A stretch of DNA of 64,000 nt from Prostheceraeus crozeri (lineage: Eukaryota; Platyhelminthes; Polycladida; Euryleptidae): the NCBI GenBank assembly GCA_907163375.1, contig CAJQUW010006167.1:62001-126000 (forward strand), read 5' to 3'. Positions 56,940 through 64,000 of this stretch are shown here, piece by piece. The position numbers and the translations under genes are program-made. The notes beneath the pieces are model-generated. The model made no database searches. It saw nothing but the letters and a program-made list of their open reading frames with translations, and was not told where the DNA came from. Positions within the stretch are counted from its first letter, which is position 1. Each line of letters starts with the position of its first letter.

Positions 56940-57130
56940 GCTATGCCAGTCAATCACGCAATCTGGTTTTGCTATATAGAGGTGTTATCAAATCTCAGAA
57001 TGTGCCTTTCCCTTGATGAAATGTCCCTCAGCGTTCATGTGCCCTCTGTGTATAGATATTAACTGGCATAGTTCAAAAAGGTTAAAAGAGGACATCATCG
57101 CTATTTGCTGAGATATCTCGGTCAATTATC
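56940..57130. repeat. Left inverted repeat of the Crypton-bearing element
   Basis: Starts CTATGCCAGT, ends an inner palindromic unit with ACTGGCATAG at 57061-57070, and includes GCTGAGATATCTCGGTCAAT at 57103-57122. The inverse complement of the last block is at about 58986-59015, and further similarity continues to about 59150. Confidence 0.6.
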
Positions 57131-57627
57131 TTGTTAACAAGGTCTTTTAACAAGGTTAAAGAACATCTAATTGACCAAAGCATTGGTTTCTATATATCTA
57201 GAAAAAGTTTTTGACTTCCACAATTTTCTGGTACCCGGGTAATTTTGACTGAAAAATCCAAAAGATATCTATACTTTTTTAATATAGATATCTACAATTT
57301 TATTCGTAAGTAGAATATCACAGAATTCTTAAAGAGAGAAGTGAGAAAAACATGATAGTCAATACAAATGACTATAGAAACCAAACTACATGTACATGTA
57401 AACAGTCTTCATTGAGAAGCTCACTAAAAATCCAGGGATAGTAGTGTTCCATTCGGTTTCTGGATGCTAATCCTTTTTGGAGTCAACCCCAAATCCTTGA
57501 AATTGAAGTTATGTCTGTTGATGCGTCATTCTGAGCGCGAAATTCAGAGGAAACCTCCTCCGAATGTGATGATCCTGCACTGTTGGTAAGGACATGGGAA
57601 ATCAATTTCATCTTTTTGGTAGTTGTG

Positions 57628-58716
57628 CTATTGTACACCTCGACACAATCTGATCGATGGCCGGTTACTTTTTTTGGCTAATTGTCTATCACCTGTTGCT
57701 TCAATTATTCGGGTAGCACTTGTCCGACGTCCACTATGGTTGGTGAAATTCCCATCTTCTCCTGCTGCTTCCATCAATGCTCGGGTTATCATCGTGAGTG
57801 AGTTATGGCCCAAGGGAGAGTTGTTACACCACTTGTTGGAAGAGAAATTGGCTGCAGGCTGCAAAAACAACGCTGACGTTGTGCAGAAACTTGGACGTTT
57901 TGAAATCAATTTTTGGTATAAATTTATGAGGCAGCGATCCGGTTTGTCAGCAGGCCAAACTTGCACAAGTTTAGGCTCTACATGGTGATGATTCAGACCG
58001 TAGTTATTGGTTTTAGAATAGAGCTCATCATATTCCAGGATTGCGGTATCATCAACAGTTTTCATCGAAATTGCACTTTGTTCTCCAACAGTCAAATTTC
58101 GCAGTTCTTGACCCTGCCTGTTCTTGGAAGAGCTCGCTTGACTCTACCGTTATTGCCGTCTTTTGCAGACTTCTTCATGGCTGAATCTAACGCTTGGCGT
58201 GCCATCTCAAAGTCAGGGTCTGTAAACAGTTTCCAACTCTTTCCGCCCTCATGGTTCAACCAGTAATTGATTCCAGCGTAAAGGCTTCTTAAAGAGTTAC
58301 TCGGATACGATTGGAAATTCTTCTTCTTAACCTCGAAGAAAAAGTACTGCAGGGCTGTGTTCAAGGAGTCCTTAGTCAAATCAGCTAGTGTTGAGTGACT
58401 GTCAGAAGACAGAAACATGAGATCGCTAGAACCCGCAGTCAATATTTTTTGGTTTCGTTCTTCCAACCATCCATCGAAAGTTTTCTTTGCCCATTTCGCG
58501 TGTCTTTTGGTTGTTTCAGGGATCTGGGCAGATACTTGTGCATTCAGTTGCTCATTTGATAATGGAATTGAGTGGCGGGATGTTGTTTGTTGTTGATATC
58601 ATTTCAGTCTTGTCGGCAAAAATATCATTCAACAGATCATTATTGAAGTCTAAATCAGTCATAAGATCATTAAAGTCTACGTCAGTCATAGGATCATTAA
58701 AGGATGCGTCAGGCAT
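57628..58716 (-). CDS. Crypton-type tyrosine recombinase (DUF3504-like), broken
   Basis: On the minus strand from the ATG at 58714-58716: a short Asp/Asn-rich repeat region (MPDASFNDPMTDVDFNDLMT), then TKRHAKWAKKTFDGWLEERN. The core-binding domain follows (NTALQYFFFEVKKKNFQSYP, SLRSLYAGINYWL, DFEMARQALDSAMKKSAKDG). The catalytic domain has first Arg in QELRNLTVGE, YDELYSKTNNYGLNHHHVEP, PDRCLINLYQKLISKRPS and the His-x-x-Arg block NHSGRRTSATRI. No clear catalytic Tyr follows. Frame changes lie near 58560 and 58110, and the C-terminus is degraded. These enzymes cut and join DNA through a tyrosine. The family is that of Cryptons and their domesticated relatives. Confidence 0.85.
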
Positions 58717-58979
58717 TTTGGCTTGAGAGTATTAGAATTCATGGACACAAAATTTCAAAGATATCTGTTAACATTAGTCAATCTTACCTGGTCAAATTTA
58801 CCTCGTCATAGATAGTCAATTAGCTATTCTTTAACACGGTTAAAGAATGTCATAGAAATTTGTAACTGAGAAATATCTCGGTATAGAATATAGTCAAAAT
58901 ACCTCGGCCTACGGCCTCGGGATTTTGACTCAATTATATACCTCGATATTTCTGGTTAAAATTTCTGAGCCATCCTTTA

Positions 58980-59160
58980 ACCCTTACACAATCGACCGAG
59001 ATATCCCAGCGAATATCAATGTTCACCTTTAGTCGCTTTACACTCTTTTAGTATACCTCAATGCACAGAAGGCAGATTAACAGGGACGATCAACTAATAG
59101 ACGTTTTATCGGGGCAGGAGCATTGCGAGACTTAAATGCCTATCTGTGGCATTATTCCAT
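58980..59160. repeat. Right inverted repeat of the Crypton-bearing element
   Basis: Its inverse complement contains TTCGCTGGGATATCTCGGTC (matching GCTGAGATATCTCGGTC on the left), preceded by CTGCCTTCTGTGCATTGAGG and TCTCGCAATGCTCC, which follow the order of the left repeat. Confidence 0.5.
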
Positions 59161-59286
59161 GATCTAAGAAATGAATATGCTTCAATTAAAAGCACTGAAA
59201 ACAGTACATTGAGCGATTATGTTCTCTTACGGCATTTAAATTATGACATTTACACTTGGAAAGTCCGAGTTACATTTAATGCACGA

Positions 59287-59425
59287 GTATGCCAGTTTAT
59301 CACCATGCACATATGGCTATTAAAATGAACGATCAAATGATAACATTTCACCATGGCAAGGAACAACATGAGATTTAATAAGATATCTAGATGGCAAAAA
59401 TACATCACGAGATAAACTGGCATAG
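59287..59425. repeat. 139-bp inverted-repeat element sharing ends with the Crypton flank
   Basis: TATGCCAGTTTATC at 59287 faces GATAAACTGGCATA at 59411-59424. Its interior resembles the left unit 56941-57070 in inverse orientation (ACATTTCACCATGGCAAGGA, GAGATTTAATAAG). It may be the outer right end of the same transposon or a related MITE. Confidence 0.55.
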
Positions 59426-60426
59426 TTTAAAACAATAAAACTTATCTAATTATTCCAGGAAATTACAACTGTTGTATTCCATTACAAACTGTTGTAATTC
59501 TCATAACTATGAAATGATTTGTGAATTTTCCAATCCGTGTGTTCAATTCTAGGAGTTGACCACTTTAACAAGTGTTTTATCATGAATCATATATCATAGT
59601 GCATAAGCCTATATCCAACGGCACCTAATGATGCAAAAGTCATTGGTATTCGCTTCATAAGTGCAAGGCGTCTGCTGAAAGTACTTGAGAGATTGTACAG
59701 ATTTTCACACTTTTATACGCACGTTCTTTCCAGCCGACTATCCACCTAGCTAAATCCTAAGTAAAACCGTATCACCTGAAAAGTAAAATCAAGGAAAGGA
59801 AGTTCAAGTCGCATTTACATTATTCTCTTACAACTCACTTTCACACTTTCCCTTTTCTGGAAAAATCGTGAGATTCAGCCAAATTCCGAAAATTTTCAAG
59901 AGATTTTCATGGCTCTACTATAGCGTAGTTCTGTGACATTCGGCAAGATAAAAATTGAAACTTACGAGAATGAAATTTCTTGATTTATATGTCTACGACT
60001 ATATCAAAGGTCGTACTTTTTTGATTCCAATTTTGCATTATCAACTTCAATAGCAACTTTCTGTCCAAGCACAACACAGAAATGTCAATGGGACTAATTG
60101 ATGCCTGGCAATTGTACTCTTGATATAGTATCTGACACGCTTTGTAGCCCAATGCACTTTATATTGTCAATCAAGATCTATCAAGACTGGACTACTTAAG
60201 GGAATAAAAATAAGTAAATAAGGGAATAATTAAAAATAAGTTAGGATCTACTAATGTCTTTCATACCCGCACAGTTGATCAATTATAATTACTCAAGCAT
60301 TTTCAATAGTGCAATTAATACATAGACATCAATGGCCTTAGACTATAGTACCTTACCATTATCAAATTCAATACAGGTCTGTCCATCAAGCTGCTGTAAT
60401 ACACTAGAAGATGTGATGTCAATTAC

Positions 60427-60930
60427 CTGAGTAGACAACGCCGTAATTGAACGTGTCTGATGATGTGAAGACTCTATACAGTGATAATCGTTCTTCAATC
60501 CAAGTTGCCAAAGTATTGACAAATGAGAGGAAATCTTTAGGATTCATAACACTGACAATTTCCTTTAAATAGCATATTTTGTATGTCATGACTGTAACAC
60601 TTTGAAAATACTTTGGATGTAGGGAATTCAGAGGCATTTCCGCATTCAGTCCCGTTATTGGAAAGCGGCGTTTGAGGATAAAAGTGCGGCATTTGCAGAA
60701 CATATCCCTCAAATGTGTCACCTCTTGATTCACCTTTGATTGGTAATAGAAAAAATGCACGGAATGGCAAGTTTTGATGAAAACTGTGACAAAAAACAGA
60801 AGACTTATGGTCAGACTAACGGATTTGAGAACCAATCTCCCAAACATGGCCTGTGCAACTTCAGTCTCCATTGCATTGATTGATGCAACCAAATGGTGTT
60901 TCATCCTGTCTATATAGTTTTTCTCTTGGG
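60427..60930 (-). CDS. Guanylate-cyclase-like gene: membrane helix, signalling helix and first half of a degenerate cyclase domain
   Basis: The exon follows a T-rich acceptor (TTTTTTTTCAG) and ends in phase 1 before GTAATT. It encodes 167 residues. NYIDRMKHHLVASINAMETE and VAQAMFGRLVLKS precede a transmembrane helix (VSLTISLLFFVTVFIKTC), then a helix (YYQSKVNQEVTHLRDMFCKC) and the cyclase fold: HPKYFQSVTVMTYKICYLKE, NPKDFLSFVNTLATWIEERL and LYRVFTSSDTFNYGVVYS. The pattern matches receptor guanylate cyclases of the NIT-domain type. FSDIVGFT has become MTYKICYL, losing the first metal Asp. The Glu that reads guanine is lost (VETIGD to VFTSSD), but the second Asp is kept. The upstream exons lie to the right. 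Confidence 0.8.
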
Positions 60931-62165
60931 CTGAAAAAAAATATAAAAAATTACAGAAATAGTAAATCGAAGAAGTTATCAGGAAGAATTTATTGCACAA
61001 ACGGGTCAAAAGTCTATACAGAGCAGCTAAATTCTAGAATCTAGAGCAACAATAAGTCTTTCATCTTCAAAATTGTAAATGAAATTTGCTTTCGAATGAT
61101 CTACTATAATGTACTATTAATTAAATTAATAGATCTCTTTTGAAATCACTGATTACAATTCAGCTCACTTACACATTGAAATTATATCTGCTCTGCCAAG
61201 TCCTTATTATTTCAATAGTATTTGCTCTCTTGCAGCCCAAGAGACTCATCACATCCTTGGCCTCAAAGCTTCACTTCCGAACGTCCGGATGTTTTAGACA
61301 TAATCAGCTAAAACAAAGTCGTGGCTGACTAAAATAAATTTGACGCGTTTTCTATTTGGCGAAGCTTCATTATTGACATCCCTAGTCATAGAAAGGCGTC
61401 AACATTTTTTGTTCAAATAATGCAACGCTGCTTACCGTGGGGTTGTTGGCGATCCCAACAGTTAAGATGTATTTTTCGCATAGCAATTCATGTAAGAATC
61501 ATCTGTTTGTCCAATCTAAGTTCCTGGTTGAATGAAAACAATATTGGTTGATATCTATGTTCGGTCACTTAATCAGTGGCTGATTGACACGATTTTCCGT
61601 GATCATTGTGAGACATGGCCTACTTTGTGATTAATCGCTAGCAAATGTTCTAGGGATTAGCTACATCACAGCATGGTGAGTAACGTATGACAACTTTTGA
61701 AGCGAAACAACTACAGTAAGTTGAATAGGTCATAAAAAATGGTAAAATTTTAATATTTCTTATATTCTTGATATTATAATGAAAATGCCGCTACATATTT
61801 GCCTTTTATTTTGGTAGTCAGATGTGAAGCATAATGTCATGATAGGAATCCACACGTCATGCCAATGATCCTCTGTGTTGAATCAAATTGATGACGACAA
61901 ATCTGAAGATAATCAGAATGAAAAATGCAAAGGAATCAACAAGAAACTATGACATTACAGGAAACACTAATTAATTTCAAAAATACGGACGGACACGAGC
62001 CTCAAACTAATTCAACCAAATTTCAATCTGAGTTCATTTCAAAAGATAGTGAATTGTAGAACGAAACCCTGACCAGAGAAACAGAACATCAGCACGGGAA
62101 ATCACAATGCGATAAGCATCAGGACTGACTAGCCCTGTAAAATAGCTTTGAGACAGTCCATTTGC
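60931..62165. other. Intron or upstream sequence of the cyclase-like gene
   Basis: No exon was clearly identified. A short plus-strand frame after a CTCTCTTGCAG word (61222-61328), followed by AATAAA, has no family resemblance. Confidence 0.4.
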
Positions 62166-62331
62166 CTTCTTTTCCTTCTTCATTAAGAGCAAGATTCTTA
62201 ACTTTTCCGTCATTCTAGCGTGACAAATGAAGAAGATCGTTTTTCAAGTAATTCCCAGAGAACAAGCTCGCTGCGATTCATTTCCTGGAGACTAGGACCG
62301 ATGAAGGATGAAATGCATGTGGCAAGGCGAC
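62166..62331 (-). other. Possible upstream exon of the cyclase-like gene
   Basis: On the minus strand after ATTCTTTGCAG a frame reads RLATCISSFIGPSLQEMNRS then ELVLWELLEKRSSSFVTLE before a stop. The acceptor is good and the peptide looks helical, as an extracellular sensor helix would. No donor in the phase needed by the next exon was confirmed. It is a candidate only. Confidence 0.25.
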
Positions 62332-62690
62332 CTGCAAAGAATATTTGAAGATAAAATTACGTATTCCTACATGGGATCAAATGCTTCCAAAGACATGTGC
62401 TGCTATTTGTATACTTGCTGACGTTTTGTATGCTTACAGCAAAATTGAATGCATGAATAGGTAATAGATACATATCTATTTCGAAAACTTTAAGAGGATT
62501 GCTTATTTTTTAAAAGTATGAGAATAAAGCACTCTATCTGATTTAAAGCTTCTTTGCCATTTGAAAGCAGTTCTCTATATTCTCTTGGAAAATAAAGCAT
62601 CGGTGGGGAAAGAAAGTTCAGTTATTATATATATATTTTTTTGTAGCATATTGCACCCAGACTTTTCATTGCGAGAAAAACAATAATTCT
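62332..62690. other. Non-coding stretch before the right-end Penelope element
   Basis: AT-rich, with a TATATATATATTTTTTT run near 62625-62642. Nothing else was recognised. Confidence 0.4.
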
Positions 62691-62691
62691 G

Positions 62692-62732
62692 CCAGACTAG
62701 TTTCATTGCTTCAAAGGCAACATCTTCAGTGG
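62692..62732 (-). ncRNA. Minimal hammerhead ribozyme motif of the Penelope element
   Basis: On the minus strand: CCA (stem I), the core CTGAAGA (62729-62723), a stem II of TTGC/GCAA plus a G-U pair closing a seven-base loop (62721-62705), GAA (62704-62702), a two-base-pair stem III AC/GT around TA (62701-62696), C17 at 62695, and TGG (62694-62692) pairing with CCA. All invariant core bases of a hammerhead are present, with a single U bulged between the core and stem II. Cleavage would fall between 62695 and 62694. Short stem III hammerheads of this kind are known from Penelope-like element repeats. Confidence 0.7.
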
Positions 62733-62897
62733 AGAGAAACAATAGTTACATCGCAATCTTTAAATACGTAAAAGGAACCAGTGGGCAAAAGTAAATGGAT
62801 TTCACAAATGTCAATCAAACACGTGTCTCAGGCTACAAGTTCAGAAGTAACTCGTGAGAACCATTCCGTTCATTTGACAGTGCATAGCTATCTGCTT

Positions 62898-63692
62898 TTA
62901 ATAAAATAGTTTCCAGAATGAATGACATTTGTACTGACCGATGATTCTGAAATTTTCAGACTTAGGAAAATGGTCATGCATAGATATCTCAGTTTGAACT
63001 GGATAACCTTTCAGATGCTCATTTACGCGAGTGTTTAGGTGACGTTTAGTAGCACCAATGTATCGCATTTGACAGCGGTCACAACTGTATTCATAAATGA
63101 CATTAGATTTCAAACCACTCGCAATGGCATCTTTGTTTTGAAAATAACTACCGAGGTTGGAGGTTTTGAAAATCGGCTTGATTTCCGCGCCTTTCAAACT
63201 CTTGTTAAGATACCAAATCCTTTTACGTAAATTAGAGGAACTGTCTTCAATGAACGGAATGGTCCAATGAATTATTTGAGTTTCCGGTTTTTCTTTCTCA
63301 ATCTGGCCAGCAGCTATGCGCTCTTCAACCGACTTTTTTATCTCTTCAATACGTTTCACAGGAAACCCATTGTCGATGAAAATGGTTTTCATCCTTGCAA
63401 CAGTACTATCGTAAGAGCTTTTAGTAGAGCAAATTCTATTTGCTCTATGAAACAGAGAGCGCATGGCTGCTGACTTATATGCTCTGGGAGCATAAGAACT
63501 ATGTGGCATATAGATGCCGGTATTCGTTTTCTTAAAATGAAGGTTTGTCGTAAACTGACCAGAGTCAAGCGTTACTTCAACGTCTAAAAAGGTAATGGAG
63601 TTGTCCTCACCTCTCTCGTAAGTGAACTGAATATCATCTTCGATAGAATTAACAAAGCGGATGAAAGACTCCGCATGCGAATCACAAAGCAA
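62898..63692 (-). CDS. Penelope-like reverse transcriptase C-terminal part and GIY-YIG nuclease
   Basis: 264 codons open on the minus strand. It begins after motif C (CDSHAESFIRFVNSIEDDIQ), continues with the palm end ITFLDVEVTLDSGQFTTNLH, KKTNTGIYMPHSSYAPRAYK and the thumb. The nuclease part reads NVIYEYSCDRCQMRYIGATK and RHLNTRVNEHLKGY, with the Tyr-Ile-Gly, Arg and His of the GIY-YIG fold and a Cys-x2-Cys pair. In this family the nuclease nicks the target to prime reverse transcription. Confidence 0.9.
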   Translation of the reverse strand: MLCDSHAESFIRFVNSIEDDIQFTYERGEDNSITFLDVEVTLDSGQFTTNLHFKKTNTGIYMPHSSYAPRAYKSAAMRSLFHRANRICSTKSSYDSTVARMKTIFIDNGFPVKRIEEIKKSVEERIAAGQIEKEKPETQIIHWTIPFIEDSSSNLRKRIWYLNKSLKGAEIKPIFKTSNLGSYFQNKDAIASGLKSNVIYEYSCDRCQMRYIGATKRHLNTRVNEHLKGYPVQTEISMHDHFPKSENFRIIGQYKCHSFWKLFY

Positions 63693-64000
63693 TCGTCGAC
63701 ATAACGACAGTAGTAGAGTGAGGGAACCCCATCAAAGTCTTTGAACCTCTGTTCAACAAGGTCCATGGCAAAAGCTGCCATTGTCGGACCTAAATTCGAG
63801 CCCATTGACAGACATTCCGTCAACTTGATAATATAATTGACCATTAAAATAAAATAAAATATTTTTACATGCCATATGCAGAAGCTCCTTCAATGCTTTC
63901 TCACTAACAGGACAGTTGTTGAAATCGATCAAAGATGCTATGTGGTCAATCGTTTTACTGACAGGGATATTTGTGAAAAGATTCTGGACATCAAGACTAT

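Larger units (their letters stand above)
56289..60426. other. Intron (4.1 kb) of the cyclase-like gene holding a Crypton-type element
   Basis: Phase 1 on both sides. Left of 56940 and right of 59425 it shows nothing recognisable. The centre is a tyrosine-recombinase transposon relic flanked by inverted repeats. Confidence 0.6.
62690..64000 (-). mobile_element. Penelope-like retroelement, minus strand, truncated by the window edge
   Basis: Reading leftward from the window edge: motif A (SLDVQNLFTNIP, 63960-64000), FYFNGQLYYQVDG, motif B (MGSNLGPTMAAFAMDL) and motif C (YCRYVDDCFVI). Then ITFLDVEVTLDSG, the linker, and a GIY-YIG nuclease with paired Cys (YEYSCDRCQMRYIGATKRHL, TRVNEHLKGY) ending near 62898. 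A hammerhead motif follows in the 3' region. The ORF is largely open with a few breaks in the visible part. It differs strongly from the 24.6-kb copy, so two Penelope lineages are present. Confidence 0.9.

Noticed and set aside
60357-60394. A small minus-strand exon-like segment with TTACAG acceptor and GTAAGG donor between two cyclase exons
   Set aside because: In the phase set by the neighbouring exons it runs into a stop, and the flanking exons already join seamlessly in phase and alignment without it.
1-64000. Bacterial-style operons, CRISPR arrays, rRNA genes
   Set aside because: No ribosome-binding-site-led gene clusters, no regularly spaced repeats and no rRNA-like sequence. The window is clearly eukaryotic with GT-AG introns.

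Overview
This is an AT-rich, intron-rich animal genome window. Two spliced metazoan genes are visible, and almost everything else is transposable-element sequence: several LINE clades, Penelope-like elements, a mariner, hAT elements and MITEs, a Crypton-type tyrosine recombinase, and tRNA-derived SINEs. A CPS I/III-type carbamoyl-phosphate synthetase, a membrane guanylate-cyclase-like gene, and this mix of Penelope, Crypton and CR1/RTE elements suggest a non-vertebrate, probably marine, metazoan. The sequence alone does not give the phylum.

Left part (1-13.1 kb, plus strand): the 3' half of a carbamoyl-phosphate synthetase gene. Six exons (2216-2645, 8011-8453, 8937-9229, 10000-10304, 10896-11031, 12253-13108) have matching intron phases and together give 820 uninterrupted codons plus a stop. 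The protein ends right after the allosteric domain, so it is a free CPS1/CPS III and not the CAD fusion. Its introns hold a 123-bp hAT MITE, an unidentified minus-strand ORF pair, and a 750-bp palindrome with 346-bp arms.

Middle-left (13.1-28.6 kb): intergenic. It holds a nearly full-length but frameshifted CR1-like LINE (17.2-21.2 kb), a dispersed GGAGTC-rich repeat, and a Penelope-like element (24.6-27.4 kb). The first 400 bp of that element match one arm plus spacer of the 5.6-kb palindrome. The second half of its ORF lies inverted.

Right part (28.6-61 kb, minus strand): a previously unannotated gene read out here from small exons (60427-60930, 56145-56288, 40294-40395, about 37195-37304, 30739-30836, 28602-28773). 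Phases match at every junction. The product has a transmembrane helix, a signalling helix and a complete class III nucleotide-cyclase fold that has lost nearly all catalytic residues, so it looks like a pseudo-guanylate cyclase. Its introns are packed with nested elements: a 1.3-kb mariner split by a 4-kb LINE with a 17-bp target duplication, a hAT inside an RTE-like LINE, a Penelope fragment split by a MITE that is itself split by a second MITE, a second palindrome split by a LINE, a CR1-group LINE with a tRNA-like B box upstream of ORF1, and a Crypton-type recombinase gene between long inverted repeats.

Right end (62.7-64 kb): a second Penelope-like element on the minus strand, running off the window, with a well-formed minimal hammerhead ribozyme motif in its 3' region.
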